Source of the DNA: Acinetobacter sp. P8-3-8
GTDB taxonomy: Bacteria; Pseudomonadota; Gammaproteobacteria; Pseudomonadales; Moraxellaceae
Reading direction: 5' to 3'
Assembly (NCBI RefSeq): GCF_000214135.1
Contig: NZ_AFIE01000017.1
Span: 1 to 58,717 of the forward strand
DNA length: 58,717 bases
Of this stretch, positions 1-9,028 are shown piece after piece. Positions within the stretch are counted from its first letter, which is position 1, and each line of letters starts with the position of its first letter. The translations under genes were made by a program, and so were the position numbers. Under the pieces are notes generated by a model. That model was not told where the DNA came from. It ran no database searches and saw only the letters and a program-made list of their open reading frames with translations.

Positions 1-802
1 CATTCTTGTATTCCTTAACAAGTGCGACCTTGTTGATGATGAAGAATTACTTGAATTAGTAGAAATGGAAGTTCGTGAACTTCTTTCTACTTATGACTTC
101 CCAGGTGATGACACTCCTATCATCCGTGGTTCAGCACTTGCTGCACTTAATGGTGATGCTGGTCAATATGGCGAGTCAGCAGTTCTTGCACTTGTTGAAG
201 CGCTTGATACTTACATTCCAGAACCAGAACGTGCTATCGATAAAGCATTCTTGATGCCAATCGAAGACGTATTCTCTATTTCTGGTCGTGGTACAGTGGT
301 AACAGGTCGTGTAGAGTCTGGTATCGTTAAAGTCGGCGAAGAAGTTGAAATCGTTGGTATCAAAGATACAGTTAAAACAACTGTAACTGGCGTAGAAATG
401 TTCCGTAAATTGCTTGACGAAGGTCGTGCAGGCGAGAACTGTGGTGTACTTCTACGTGGTACTAAGCGTGAAGACGTACAACGTGGTCAAGTACTTGCTA
501 AACCAGGTACAATCAAGCCACACACTAAATTCGATGCGGAAGTATATGTACTTTCTAAAGAAGAAGGTGGTCGTCATACTCCATTCCTTAACGGTTACCG
601 TCCACAGTTCTACTTCCGTACAACTGACGTAACTGGCGCAATCCAATTACAAGACGGCGTTGAAATGGTTATGCCAGGTGACAACGTTGAAATGTCAGTA
701 GAACTAATTCACCCAATCGCAATGGACCCAGGTCTACGTTTTGCGATCCGTGAAGGTGGTCGTACTGTAGGTGCTGGTGTTGTTGCGAAAGTAACTCTAT
801 AA
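1..802 (+). CDS. tuf: Elongation factor Tu (3' part, start outside window)
   Basis: EF-Tu carries aminoacyl-tRNA to the ribosomal A site as a GTP complex in the cytoplasm. The reading frame is open from base 2 and runs for 266 residues to the stop, beginning just before the guanine-recognition motif NKCD (residues 7-10 of this fragment). The rest of the G domain and both beta-barrel domains follow, with typical EF-Tu stretches such as [11 protein letters not shown] and [15 protein letters not shown]. Full EF-Tu is about 395 residues, so roughly the first 130 lie upstream. The copy next to tRNA-Trp, secE and nusG corresponds to the tufB position. A second tuf gene may exist elsewhere in the genome, but that cannot be seen here. 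Confidence 0.98.
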   Translation, partial: ILVFLNKCDLVDDEELLELVEMEVRELLSTYDFPGDDTPIIRGSALAALNGDAGQYGESAVLALVEALDTYIPEPERAIDKAFLMPIEDVFSISGRGTVVTGRVESGIVKVGEEVEIVGIKDTVKTTVTGVEMFRKLLDEGRAGENCGVLLRGTKREDVQRGQVLAKPGTIKPHTKFDAEVYVLSKEEGGRHTPFLNGYRPQFYFRTTDVTGAIQLQDGVEMVMPGDNVEMSVELIHPIAMDPGLRFAIREGGRTVGAGVVAKVTL

Positions 803-820
803 TCACTCAAGCATGATTCT

Positions 821-844
821 AACCGAGAGTTTCGACTCTCGGTT
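821..844 (+). terminator. Hairpin between tuf and tRNA-Trp
   Basis: A perfect 10-bp stem (821-830 with 835-844) closed by a TTCG tetraloop lies 18 bases after the tuf stop and ends 9 bases before tRNA-Trp. The T-tract after it is short and interrupted (TTGTGTCT). It could be a weak terminator for tuf or a processing structure in a tuf-tRNA transcript. Confidence 0.6.
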
Positions 845-853
845 TGTGTCTAT

Positions 854-929
854 AGGTCAGTAGTTCAATTGGTAGAGCGTCGGTCTCCAAAACCGAATGT
901 TGGGGGTTCGAGTCCCTCCTGGCCTGCCA
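854..929 (+). tRNA. tRNA-Trp (anticodon CCA)
   Basis: A complete 76-nt cloverleaf with encoded 3' CCA (927-929). The acceptor stem is AGGTCAG with CTGGCCT, including one T-G wobble. The anticodon loop CTCCAAA (885-891) carries the Trp anticodon CCA. The D-loop and T-loop have standard sequences. Its position between tuf and secE is the usual gammaproteobacterial arrangement. Confidence 0.98.
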
Positions 930-947
930 TATTTTTGAAATAAAAAC

Positions 948-975
948 TTGATGTCGGCTAAACTGGTCATATAAT
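948..975 (+). promoter_or_regulatory. Probable sigma-70 promoter for secE-nusG
   Basis: A -35-like TTGATG (948-953) is separated by 16 bp from a perfect TATAAT (970-975), placing a start site near 982, about 23 bases before the secE ATG. It lies after the end of tRNA-Trp, so secE-nusG could be transcribed on its own as well as by read-through. This is a match by eye, without scoring. Confidence 0.6.
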
Positions 976-1004
976 AAGTCGCGAAACCTACGACGAGTAC
1001 AAAA

Positions 1005-1445
1005 ATGTCGAATGATAAATCACGTGACGCAATGAGCGACGCGGCAATTCCCCAAAGAAACAATTCTGCTGAAGTGGTGAAATCAAGTTCTCCATTAGAT
1101 TTTATTTTGTGGATTATTGCACTGGCTTTATTTGGCTGTGCTTTAATGACAAATCAATATCTTCCAGCATATTGGGCGCCAGCGAATGGTATTTGGGTGC
1201 GTGTTGGGGTAATTATAGCTTGTATCGTAGTGGCTTTAGGTTTATTATACGCCACCCATCAAGGCAAAGGCTTTGTTCGTTTGCTTAAAGACTCACGTAT
1301 CGAATTACGTCGAGTAACTTGGCCAACGAAACAAGAAACAGTGACTACTTCATGGCAGGTTCTGCTTGTTATCATTGTTGCTGCAATCATTCTGTGGTGT
1401 TTTGACTACGTTATTGGTTGGTTTATGAAGTTTATTATCGGGTAA
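1005..1445 (+). CDS. secE: Preprotein translocase subunit SecE
   Basis: SecE clamps SecY in the SecYEG inner-membrane channel that exports unfolded proteins. The 146-residue protein has three predicted membrane segments (about 31-49, 64-83 and 117-140), the three-helix form seen in enteric bacteria rather than the single-helix form. Ahead of the last helix lies the conserved amphipathic cytoplasmic motif [12 protein letters not shown] (101-112), the SecE signature. No strong Shine-Dalgarno sequence is visible. The gene is 7 bases ahead of nusG and co-transcribed with it. The partner secG lies at the far end of this window. Confidence 0.97.
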   Translation: MSNDKSRDAMSDAAIPQRNNSAEVVKSSSPLDFILWIIALALFGCALMTNQYLPAYWAPANGIWVRVGVIIACIVVALGLLYATHQGKGFVRLLKDSRIELRRVTWPTKQETVTTSWQVLLVIIVAAIILWCFDYVIGWFMKFIIG

Positions 1446-1452
1446 GAGAGCT

Positions 1453-1986
1453 ATGAAACGTTGGTACATTATTCATGCCTATTCAGGCTATGAAAAACAA
1501 GTGATGCGTTCGCTTAATGATCGAATCCAGCGTAGCGCTGTTGCTGATAGTTTTGGTGAAGTCCTTGTTCCTACCGAAGAGGTGGTAGAGATGAAGGATG
1601 GTAAGAAACGCAAATCAGAGCGTAAATTCTTTCCAGGCTATGTTTTAGTCGAAATGGAAATGAATGATGAAACTTGGCACATTGTTAAAGAATGTCCAAA
1701 AGTATTGGGTTTCATCGGTGGTACGGCAGAAAAACCTGCACCTATTACGCAGAAAGAAGCTGATGCGATTCTTGCGCGTGTACACAATAAAGGTGAAGCA
1801 CCTCGTCCTAAGACGATGTTTGAACCTGGTGAAGAATTACTTGTTGTTGATGGCCCATTCACAGACTTTAAAGGTGTGGTTGAGGAAGTTCAATACGAAA
1901 AATCGCGTTTAACGTTGACGATTAATGTGTTTAATCGCCCAACTCAAGTTGAATTGGAATTTCGTCAAGTCGAAAAATCAATTTAA
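1453..1986 (+). CDS. nusG: Transcription termination/antitermination protein NusG
   Basis: NusG binds the RNA polymerase clamp, suppresses pausing and links polymerase to Rho or to ribosomal protein S10. The 177-residue protein has an N-terminal NGN domain (about 1-110, starting [12 protein letters not shown]) and a C-terminal KOW domain (about 124-177, containing [13 protein letters not shown]). It follows secE directly with a GAGAG ribosome-binding sequence. The length is normal for gammaproteobacteria. It is the last gene before the ribosomal protein block and is followed by a hairpin at 2005-2027. Confidence 0.98.
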   Translation: MKRWYIIHAYSGYEKQVMRSLNDRIQRSAVADSFGEVLVPTEEVVEMKDGKKRKSERKFFPGYVLVEMEMNDETWHIVKECPKVLGFIGGTAEKPAPITQKEADAILARVHNKGEAPRPKTMFEPGEELLVVDGPFTDFKGVVEEVQYEKSRLTLTINVFNRPTQVELEFRQVEKSI

Positions 1987-2004
1987 TTTAAATGGTTTTA
2001 AAGC

Positions 2005-2052
2005 GCCCGATTTGTTATGGATCGGGCATTGTTATTGTAACGGTATCGTTAC
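2005..2052 (+). promoter_or_regulatory. Two hairpins between nusG and rplK (leader/terminator region)
   Basis: A 7-bp stem GCCCGAT/ATCGGGC (2005-2011 with 2021-2027) lies after nusG and is followed by a broken T-rich stretch. A 6-bp stem GTAACG/CGTTAC with a GTAT loop follows at 2037-2052. The first may be a partial terminator. The second lies in the untranslated leader of rplK-rplA, where L1 represses its own operon in E. coli. An L1-binding role is inferred from position only. Confidence 0.4.
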
Positions 2053-2103
2053 TTAGAAGTTTGGGGAGCTCTAAAAGGCGTTTGTACCCAGAGGTATTTT
2101 GAA

Positions 2104-2532
2104 ATGGCTAAGAAGATTGACGGCTATATCAAGCTGCAAGTTCCAGCTGGTAAAGCGAATCCATCTCCACCGATTGGTCCTGCACTAGGTCAACGTGGTG
2201 TTAACATCATGGCATTCTGTAAAGAATTCAATGCTGCTACACAAAAAGTTGAACCAGGTCTTCCAATTCCTGTAGTGATCACTGTGTACAACGATAAGTC
2301 GTTCACATTCATCATGAAAACTCCACCTGCATCTATTCTTCTTAAGAAAGCTGCTGGTATCCAAAAGGGTTCGGCTATACCTAACAAAACTAAAGTTGGT
2401 AAGTTGACTCGTGCTCAATTGGAAGAAATTGCGACTACTAAAGAACCAGATTTAACTGGTGCTGATTTAGACGCACGTGTACGTACCATCGCTGGTTCTG
2501 CGCGTTCTATGGGCTTGGAAGTGGAGCTATAA
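2104..2532 (+). CDS. rplK: 50S ribosomal protein L11
   Basis: L11 binds the GTPase-associated region of 23S rRNA and is needed for the stringent response through RelA sensing. The 142-residue protein starts [20 protein letters not shown] and has the conserved proline-rich N-domain ([15 protein letters not shown], about 22-36) and the RNA-binding C-domain ending in [10 protein letters not shown]. The length matches the family. rplA starts 3 bases after its stop, so the two form a unit, as in most bacteria. Confidence 0.98.
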   Translation: MAKKIDGYIKLQVPAGKANPSPPIGPALGQRGVNIMAFCKEFNAATQKVEPGLPIPVVITVYNDKSFTFIMKTPPASILLKKAAGIQKGSAIPNKTKVGKLTRAQLEEIATTKEPDLTGADLDARVRTIAGSARSMGLEVEL

Positions 2533-2535
2533 GAC

Positions 2536-3231
2536 ATGGCTAAATTAACTAAACGTCAAAAAGCCATTGCTGCTGCTATTGAAGCAAACAAAGTTTACAC
2601 TTTGGAAGAAGCAGTACAAGTTCTTAGCAGCCTTCCTGCTGCAAAATTCAAAGAATCTTTGGATGTTGCGGTAAACTTGGGTGTTGATCCTCGTAAATCT
2701 GACCAAGTGGTTCGTGGTGCAACTACACTTCCTGCAGGTACTGGTAAAACTGTACGTGTAGCTGTATTTGCTCAAGGTGCTGCTGCTGAAGCTGCTAAAG
2801 CTGAAGGCGCTGACATTGTTGGTTTTGATGATCTTGCTGAAAGCATTCAAGCAGGTAATCTTGACTTCGACGTTGTTATTGCTGCTCCAGATGCAATGCG
2901 CGTTGTAGGTAAGTTAGGTACGATTCTTGGTCCACGTGGCTTAATGCCAAACCCTAAAGTGGGTACTGTAACTCCTGACGTAGCAACTGCAGTTAAAAAT
3001 GCAAAAGCGGGTCAAGCACGTTACCGTGTAGACAAAGCAGGTATCATCCATGCTGCGATTGGTCAAGTAGGTTTTACTGCTGAAGCTGTTCGTTCAAACG
3101 TTGAAGCGCTTATCGCTGACCTTAAGAAAGCAAAACCTGCTACTTCTAAAGGTATTTACATCCAAAAGATCACTTTGAGCTCAACTATGGGTCCTGGTCT
3201 TGTTGTTGATGTACAAAACGTTTCTAAATAA
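2536..3231 (+). CDS. rplA: 50S ribosomal protein L1
   Basis: L1 forms the mobile stalk at the ribosomal E site and, in E. coli, represses its own operon by binding the rplK leader. The 231-residue protein has the conserved start [11 protein letters not shown] and the L1 signature region [20 protein letters not shown] (about residues 126-145). It is coupled to rplK with a 3-base gap. Downstream, a palindromic repeat and the L10 leader separate it from rplJ. Confidence 0.98.
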   Translation: MAKLTKRQKAIAAAIEANKVYTLEEAVQVLSSLPAAKFKESLDVAVNLGVDPRKSDQVVRGATTLPAGTGKTVRVAVFAQGAAAEAAKAEGADIVGFDDLAESIQAGNLDFDVVIAAPDAMRVVGKLGTILGPRGLMPNPKVGTVTPDVATAVKNAKAGQARYRVDKAGIIHAAIGQVGFTAEAVRSNVEALIADLKKAKPATSKGIYIQKITLSSTMGPGLVVDVQNVSK

Positions 3232-3255
3232 GTTTCGACTTAATTAAAGAATTTT

Positions 3256-3359
3256 AAAGTCCTGTGAATCTCCTTCTCCCTCAGGGAGAAGGTCGGGATG
3301 AGGGTAAAACCTCTCCCTAACCCTCTTCTAGTAGGAGAGGGGATGCGCAGGCGGACTTT
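3256..3359. repeat. Intergenic palindromic repeat between rplA and rplJ
   Basis: A segment of about 104 bp is bounded by the inverted repeat AAAGTCC (3256-3262) and GGACTTT (3353-3359). Inside are two hairpins: CCTTCTCCC with GGGAGAAGG near 3272-3292, and a longer one pairing CCTCTCCC (from 3310) with the GGAGAGGGG block near 3334-3342. The CTCCCTAACCC-type core resembles the repeats at 8872, 21335 and 33532. It is non-coding and lies inside the ribosomal protein operon, upstream of the L10 leader. Confidence 0.7.
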
Positions 3360-3383
3360 GAATTGATAGATGTAAATTTATCA

Positions 3384-3556
3384 GCGTCAAAGACCTCAGG
3401 CGAGGTGGGTTTTCGGACTTACTTCTTAATCAATCAGCCTGAGTAGACGCGGTGGTGTGATTTGTTCATCCTCCGCGTGTAAGTTCAATGATGGACTTAC
3501 GAATTGGGAGTGTACCTGTTATTTGGGTACATAAATCACCGTTAGGAGGTTTTACA
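3384..3556 (+). promoter_or_regulatory. Probable L10 leader (autoregulatory rplJ leader RNA)
   Basis: The leader ahead of rplJ folds into a long helix: GCGTC (3384-3388) pairs with GACGC (3446-3450) and CTCAGGC (3395-3401) with GCCTGAG (3437-3443). The asymmetric internal loop between them suits the kink-turn-like target of the L10-L12 complex. Smaller stems follow, GTAAGT/ACTTAC near 3479-3500 and GTACC/GGTAC near 3514-3531, and then the Shine-Dalgarno AGGAGG. In E. coli L10(L12)4 binds such a leader to repress rplJL translation; that role is inferred here. Confidence 0.6.
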
Positions 3557-4063
3557 ATGGCTCTTCTTATCGAAGGCAAAAAACAGATCGTTGCTGAAGT
3601 TGCTGAAGTTGCTTCTACAGCGTTTGCTGCCGTTGTTGCTGACTATCAAGGTTTAACTGTTGAGCAATTAACTGCTCTTCGTGTTGAAGCTCGTAAGCTT
3701 GGTGTTTACACACGTGTTGTGCGTAACACTTTGGCTAAACGTGCTCTTCAAGATACTCAATTTACTATCTTGAATGACAACCTTGTCGGTCCAACAATCT
3801 TGGCTTTCTCGACTTCTGAAGATGACATGGGCGCAGCTGCTCGTTTGTTTGAAGAATTTGCTAAAACTAACAAAGCATTTGAATTAAAAGCTGCTGCATT
3901 TGACGGCAAAGTTTATCAAGGTGCTGAAGTTAGCGTTATTGCGAATCTTCCAAACCAAGAAAAAGCACTTACTATGCTTGCCAATGTTCTTCAAGCTCCT
4001 ATTTCGAAATTGGGTCGCCTTATTACAGCGCTCAAAGAGAAAAACGAGTCAGAAGCTGCATAA
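3557..4063 (+). CDS. rplJ: 50S ribosomal protein L10
   Basis: L10 anchors the L7/L12 dimers on the 50S stalk. The frame could begin upstream at 3488, but the ATG at 3557 follows AGGAGG at a good distance and gives the conserved start MALLIEGKKQIV with a normal length of 168 residues. The N-terminal rRNA-binding domain includes VVADYQGLTVEQLTALR and LRVEARKLGV. The C-terminal helix (about 135-168) binds L12 dimers. It precedes rplL by 48 bases and is probably repressed by its own product through the leader RNA. Confidence 0.97.
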   Translation: MALLIEGKKQIVAEVAEVASTAFAAVVADYQGLTVEQLTALRVEARKLGVYTRVVRNTLAKRALQDTQFTILNDNLVGPTILAFSTSEDDMGAAARLFEEFAKTNKAFELKAAAFDGKVYQGAEVSVIANLPNQEKALTMLANVLQAPISKLGRLITALKEKNESEAA

Positions 4064-4111
4064 GCTTAAATCTATTTACACACCATTCAATTTCCATTTG
4101 GAGTTATTCTC

Positions 4112-4477
4112 ATGGCTTTAACTAACGAAGAAATCTTAAACGCAGTTGCTGAAAAAACTGTTCTTGAACTTGTTGAACTTATTTCTGCTTTTGAAGAGAA
4201 ATTCAACGTATCTGCTGCTGCTGTAGCTGTTGCTGCTGGTCCAGCTGCTGCTGCTGTTGAAGAGCAATCAGAATTCAATGTTGAATTGACTTCTTTTGGC
4301 GCGAACAAAGTTGCTGTAATTAAAGCAGTTCGTGAAGTAACTGGTCTTGGCTTGAAAGAAGCTAAAGATTTAGTTGAAGGCGCTCCTTCTAACCTTAAAG
4401 AAGGCGTTTCTAAAGAAGAAGCTGAAGAACTTAAGAAAAAACTTGAAGAAACTGGTGCTACAGTTACTGTTAAGTAA
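4112..4477 (+). CDS. rplL: 50S ribosomal protein L7/L12
   Basis: L7/L12 is the multicopy stalk protein that recruits and activates translational GTPases. The 121-residue protein has the N-terminal dimerisation domain (about 1-32), an Ala/Val-rich flexible hinge ([16 protein letters not shown], about 34-49) and the conserved C-terminal domain with [20 protein letters not shown] (about 66-85) and GATVTVK at the end. Length and layout are typical. An attenuator-like hairpin follows, as between rplL and rpoB in E. coli. Confidence 0.98.
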   Translation: MALTNEEILNAVAEKTVLELVELISAFEEKFNVSAAAVAVAAGPAAAAVEEQSEFNVELTSFGANKVAVIKAVREVTGLGLKEAKDLVEGAPSNLKEGVSKEEAEELKKKLEETGATVTVK

Positions 4478-4516
4478 TTTCGCTAGGGGGCAAATTTTAA
4501 TTTGACCCCAAAAAGT

Positions 4517-4547
4517 GGCTGATGGCTCTTGGGTCATCAGCCTTTTT
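4517..4547 (+). terminator. Attenuator-like terminator after rplL
   Basis: An 8-bp stem GGCTGATG/CATCAGCC (4517-4524 with 4535-4542) is followed by five T residues. It lies 40 bases after the rplL stop and 235 bases before rpoB. In E. coli a partial terminator here lowers rpoBC transcription relative to rplJL; the same role is inferred. Confidence 0.75.
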
Positions 4548-4622
4548 GCGTTACAATAATCGGCTCGATTTTAGATTGATTGATATAAAAATCATCAATT
4601 TTTAAAACAAATAAATGAAATC

Positions 4623-4669
4623 AAACGCTTACCAATATTTTTCAAATTTAAAAATATTGTTAAGCGTTT
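4623..4669 (+). other. 20-bp near-perfect hairpin between rplL and rpoB (possible RNase III site)
   Basis: Arms 4623-4642 and 4650-4669 are complementary over 20 bases with one mismatch (C4632 opposite T4661), closing a 7-base loop CAAATTT. No T-tract follows, so it does not look like a terminator. The rplL-rpoB spacer is cut by RNase III in E. coli, and a stem this long in RNA would be a suitable substrate. The assignment is by structure and position. Confidence 0.55.
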
Positions 4670-4781
4670 TGTACCACTGAAATTTGCAGCATTTGTATAA
4701 AAGTGGTGGTCATATCGACCTGCGTAATTCCTTCTAAGTTCGTTCTGCAGGCGGACTTAGTTTACTTTCCGAGGACTCCAG

Positions 4782-7700
4782 ATGGCATACTCATATACCG
4801 AAAAGAAACGGATCCGTAAGAATTTTGGTAAATTGCCCCTAGTCATGCATACTCCGTATCTGCTTGCGATTCAAGTTGACTCGTACAGAACATTCTTGCA
4901 AGACGGCAAAACTCCAAAAAATCGCGAAGATATCGGTCTGCAAGCCGCGTTTCGTTCAGTTTTTCCAATTGAAAGTTATTCTGGCAATGCTGCTTTAGAA
5001 TTCGTTGAGTATAGTCTTGGTAAACCTGAGTTTGACGTACGTGAATGTATTTTACGTGGTTCGACTTATGCGGCACCAATGCGCGTTAAAATTCGTTTGA
5101 TCATTAAAGATCGTGAAACGAAATCTATCAAAGACGTTCGTGAGCAAGAAGTGTACATGGGTGAAATGCCACTCATGACTGAGAATGGTACGTTTGTTAT
5201 TAACGGTACTGAGCGTGTAATTGTATCTCAATTACACCGTTCTCCAGGCGTATTCTTTGACCATGATAAAGGTAAGACTCACTCAAGCGGTAAAGTGCTT
5301 TATTCAGCACGTATTATTCCTTACCGTGGTTCATGGTTAGATTTTGAATTTGATGCTAAAGATTTAGTCTTTGTTCGTATTGACCGTCGTCGTAAATTAC
5401 TTGCGACTGTTGTATTACGTGCATTGAACTATAGCAATGAACAAATTCTAAATATGTTCTATGAGAAAGTACCTGTATATCTTGATATGGGTAGCTATCA
5501 AATTGATTTAGTACCAGAACGCCTTCGTGGTGAAATGGCACAATTCGATATTGCTGACAATGATGGTAAGAACATTGTTGAACAAGGTAAACGTATTAAC
5601 GCACGTCATGTACGTCAAATGGAAGCTGCTGGTTTAACTAAACTTTCAGTTCCTGATGAATACTTATATGAGCGTATTACAGCAGAAGATATTACTTTAC
5701 GTGATGGTGAAGTAATTGCTGCGAATACAGTGCTTAGCCATGAAATCATGGTGAAAATTGCTGAAGGTGGTGTTAAACAATTTAACATCCTATTCACCAA
5801 TGACATCGATCGTGGTTCTTTCATCGCAGATACTTTACGTGCAGATACAACATCTGGTCGTGAAGAAGCGCTTGTAGAAATCTACAAAGTAATGCGTCCA
5901 GGTGAGCCACCGACGAAAGAAGCTGCTGAAAATTTATTTAATAACTTATTCTTCTCTACAGAGCGTTATGATTTATCGCCAGTAGGTCGTATGAAGTTTA
6001 ACCGTCGTTTGGGTCGTCCTTACGAAGTGGGTACAGATCAAAAGTCTCGTGAAGTAGAAGGTATTCTTTCTAACGATGACATCATTGATGTACTTAAAAC
6101 ACTTGTAGAGATCCGTAACGGTAAAGGCGAAGTCGACGATATCGATCACTTGGGTAACCGTCGTGTTCGTTCAGTTGGTGAAATGACTGAAAACCAATTC
6201 CGTGTTGGTTTAGTTCGTGTTGAGCGTGCAGTTAAAGAGCGTTTGAACCAAGCTGAAACAGATAACTTGTCTCCACAAGATTTGATCAATGCGAAACCAG
6301 TTGCTGCTGCAATCAAAGAATTCTTTGGTTCAAGCCAATTGTCTCAGTTCATGGATCAAAACAACCCATTGTCAGAAATTACACACAAACGTCGTGTATC
6401 TGCACTTGGTCCAGGTGGTTTGACACGTGAACGTGCGGGCTTTGAAGTACGTGACGTACATCAAACGCATTATGGTCGTGTATGTCCAATTGAAACGCCT
6501 GAAGGTCCAAACATTGGTTTGATCAACTCGCTTTCTGTATATGCAAAAGCAAACAATTTCGGTTTCTTAGAAACACCTTACCGTAGAGTTGTAGACGGTC
6601 GTGTAACTGAAGATGTGGAATATTTATCTGCAATTGAAGAAGTAGGTACTGTCATTGCACAGGCCGATTCTGGCGTAGATAAAGAGGGTAACTTAACGGA
6701 AGAATTCGTTTCTGTACGTCACCAAGGTGAATTCGTTCGTATGCCTCCTGAAAAAGTGACGCATATGGATGTATCTGCTCAACAGGTTGTATCTGTTGCA
6801 GCATCACTTATTCCGTTCCTTGAACACGATGATGCGAACCGTGCATTGATGGGTTCAAACATGCAACGTCAGGCTGTTCCTACCTTGCTTGCTGACAAGC
6901 CACTTGTTGGTACTGGTATGGAAGCAAACGTAGCACATGACTCTGGGGTATGTGTGATTGCAGAACGTGGTGGGCGTATCGAGTTTGTTGATGCTTCTCG
7001 TGTGGTTATTCGTGTCAATGAAGACGAAATGATCGCGGGTGAAGCAGGTGTAGATATCTACAACTTGATCAAATACACACGTTCTAACCAAAACACGTGT
7101 ATTAACCAAAAAGTGCTTGTGAAGTTAGGCGATAAAGTTGGTCGTGGTGACGTACTTGCTGATGGTCCATCAACTGATGGCGGTGAGTTAGCGCTTGGTC
7201 AAAACATGCGTGTAGCGTTCATGACATGGAACGGTTACAACTACGAAGACTCGATCTTATTGTCTGAGCGTGTACTTCAAGAAGACCGTTTGACTTCAAT
7301 TCACATTCAAGAATTGTCGTGTGTTGCTCGTGATACGAAGTTAGGTGCAGAAGAAATTACTGCGGATATTCCTAACGTTGGTGAAGCTGCGCTGTCTAAA
7401 CTTGATGAGTCAGGTATTGTTTATATCGGTGCTGAAGTTGCTGCTGGTGACATCCTTGTAGGTAAAGTAACGCCTAAAGGTGAAACTCAGTTAACACCAG
7501 AAGAAAAACTGCTTCGTGCAATTTTTGGTGAAAAAGCTGCTGACGTTAAAGATTCTTCTTTACGTGTTTCTTCAGGCGTTAAAGGTACGGTTATCGATGT
7601 TCAGGTGTTTACACGTGACGGTATCGAAAAAGATGAACGTGCTCAAGCAATTGAAAAAGCTCAATTAGATGCATACCGTAAAGACTTGAAAGAAGAATTT

Positions 7701-8870
7701 AAAATCTTCGAAGAAGCTGCTCGTGAACGTATTGTACGTTTGTTGAAAGGTCAAGAGTCTAATGGTGGTGGTACAACGAAACGTGGCGATAAGCTTACTG
7801 AAGACGTATTGTCGAATTTAGAACTTGTTGACCTGTTAGAAGTGCAACCTACTGATGAAGGTATTGCAGAGCGCTTAACTCAAATTCAAGTATTCTTGAA
7901 AGAGAAGAGCCAAGAGATCGATGAGAAGTTTGCTGAGAAAAAACGTAAACTTTCTACAGGTGATGAACTGACAACTGGCGTATTGAAAGTTGTTAAAGTT
8001 TACTTGGCTGTAAAACGTCGCATCCAACCGGGTGATAAAATGGCGGGTCGTCATGGTAACAAAGGTGTTGTATCTAACATCTTACCAGTAGAAGACATGC
8101 CACATGATATCCACGGTGTTCCTGTTGATGTTGTACTTAACCCACTGGGTGTACCATCACGTATGAACGTGGGTCAGATTCTTGAAACTCACTTGGGTAT
8201 GGCAGCGAAAGGTCTTGGTGATAAGATTGACAAGATGTTGAAAGAGCAGCGTACTGTTCTTGAGCTTCGTGAATTCTTAGACAAGATTTACAACAAAGTT
8301 GGTGGTGAGCAAGAAGATCTTGACAGCTTAACTGATGATGAAATTTTAGTATTGTCAGGTAATCTTCGCCAAGGTGTTCCTTTAGCAACGCCAGTATTTG
8401 ATGGTGCAGAAGAGTCACAAATCAAAGAGTTACTTGAACTTGGTGGAATTTCACGTACAGGTCAGACAGTATTGTATGATGGACGTACAGGTGAACGTTT
8501 CGACCGTCCAGTAACTGTTGGTTATATGTACATGTTGAAATTGAACCACTTGGTTGATGACAAGATGCATGCACGTTCTACTGGTTCTTATTCATTAGTA
8601 ACTCAACAACCGCTTGGTGGTAAAGCGCAATTCGGTGGTCAGCGTTTCGGTGAGATGGAAGTTTGGGCACTTGAAGCTTATGGTGCTGCTTATACACTTC
8701 AAGAAATGCTTACTGTTAAGTCGGATGACGTTGAAGGTCGTACTCGCATCTATAAGAACATTGTAGATGGTAACCATTATATGGATCCGGGCATGCCTGA
8801 ATCGTTCAACGTATTGACCAAAGAGATCCGTTCTTTAGGTATCAACATTGAACTGAAAAATGGTGACTAA
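4782..8870 (+). CDS. rpoB: DNA-directed RNA polymerase subunit beta
   Basis: The beta subunit forms one pincer and half of the RNA polymerase active site. The 1362-residue protein is typical of Acinetobacter and slightly longer than the E. coli protein. The ATG follows a GAGGA ribosome-binding sequence. The rifampicin-binding cluster ([13 protein letters not shown] and [14 protein letters not shown], about residues 517-548) shows the usual susceptible sequence. The C-terminal region contains [16 protein letters not shown] and [20 protein letters not shown], which contact beta'. It is followed by a folded repeat and then rpoC. Confidence 0.99.
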   Translation: MAYSYTEKKRIRKNFGKLPLVMHTPYLLAIQVDSYRTFLQDGKTPKNREDIGLQAAFRSVFPIESYSGNAALEFVEYSLGKPEFDVRECILRGSTYAAPMRVKIRLIIKDRETKSIKDVREQEVYMGEMPLMTENGTFVINGTERVIVSQLHRSPGVFFDHDKGKTHSSGKVLYSARIIPYRGSWLDFEFDAKDLVFVRIDRRRKLLATVVLRALNYSNEQILNMFYEKVPVYLDMGSYQIDLVPERLRGEMAQFDIADNDGKNIVEQGKRINARHVRQMEAAGLTKLSVPDEYLYERITAEDITLRDGEVIAANTVLSHEIMVKIAEGGVKQFNILFTNDIDRGSFIADTLRADTTSGREEALVEIYKVMRPGEPPTKEAAENLFNNLFFSTERYDLSPVGRMKFNRRLGRPYEVGTDQKSREVEGILSNDDIIDVLKTLVEIRNGKGEVDDIDHLGNRRVRSVGEMTENQFRVGLVRVERAVKERLNQAETDNLSPQDLINAKPVAAAIKEFFGSSQLSQFMDQNNPLSEITHKRRVSALGPGGLTRERAGFEVRDVHQTHYGRVCPIETPEGPNIGLINSLSVYAKANNFGFLETPYRRVVDGRVTEDVEYLSAIEEVGTVIAQADSGVDKEGNLTEEFVSVRHQGEFVRMPPEKVTHMDVSAQQVVSVAASLIPFLEHDDANRALMGSNMQRQAVPTLLADKPLVGTGMEANVAHDSGVCVIAERGGRIEFVDASRVVIRVNEDEMIAGEAGVDIYNLIKYTRSNQNTCINQKVLVKLGDKVGRGDVLADGPSTDGGELALGQNMRVAFMTWNGYNYEDSILLSERVLQEDRLTSIHIQELSCVARDTKLGAEEITADIPNVGEAALSKLDESGIVYIGAEVAAGDILVGKVTPKGETQLTPEEKLLRAIFGEKAADVKDSSLRVSSGVKGTVIDVQVFTRDGIEKDERAQAIEKAQLDAYRKDLKEEFKIFEEAARERIVRLLKGQESNGGGTTKRGDKLTEDVLSNLELVDLLEVQPTDEGIAERLTQIQVFLKEKSQEIDEKFAEKKRKLSTGDELTTGVLKVVKVYLAVKRRIQPGDKMAGRHGNKGVVSNILPVEDMPHDIHGVPVDVVLNPLGVPSRMNVGQILETHLGMAAKGLGDKIDKMLKEQRTVLELREFLDKIYNKVGGEQEDLDSLTDDEILVLSGNLRQGVPLATPVFDGAEESQIKELLELGGISRTGQTVLYDGRTGERFDRPVTVGYMYMLKLNHLVDDKMHARSTGSYSLVTQQPLGGKAQFGGQRFGEMEVWALEAYGAAYTLQEMLTVKSDDVEGRTRIYKNIVDGNHYMDPGMPESFNVLTKEIRSLGINIELKNGD

Positions 8871-8871
8871 G

Positions 8872-8946
8872 AAATCTCCCCCAACCCCTCTTTGAGAAAG
8901 AGGGGAGAAAGTCTCCCTTTACAAAGGGAGACTTAGGGGGATTTTT
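8872..8946. repeat. Cloverleaf-like palindromic repeat between rpoB and rpoC
   Basis: Outer arms AAATCTCCCCCAA (8872-8884) and TTAGGGGGATTT (8933-8944) are imperfectly complementary. Inside are two perfect hairpins: a 9-bp stem 8885-8893 with 8897-8905 (loop GAG), and an 11-bp stem 8910-8920 with 8923-8933 (loop AC). The left half is nearly identical to the start of the elements at 21335 and 33532. It fills most of the rpoB-rpoC spacer, which is otherwise usually short in bacteria. Confidence 0.75.
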
Positions 8947-9028
8947 CGAGATTCCCAAATTTCAGTAAAAAACAATATTTGTGACCCAGTCGGGGAGTGA
9001 AAATCTCTCTGACACACGGAGAAAAAAA

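Noticed and set aside
3488-3556. Longer N-terminus for L10 starting at 3488
   Set aside because: The added 23 residues are not L10-like, lie in the structured leader RNA, and the ATG at 3557 has a near-perfect AGGAGG.
8981-9028. GTG start for RpoC
   Set aside because: There is no ribosome-binding sequence and the extension lacks conserved residues; TTG at 9029 has both.
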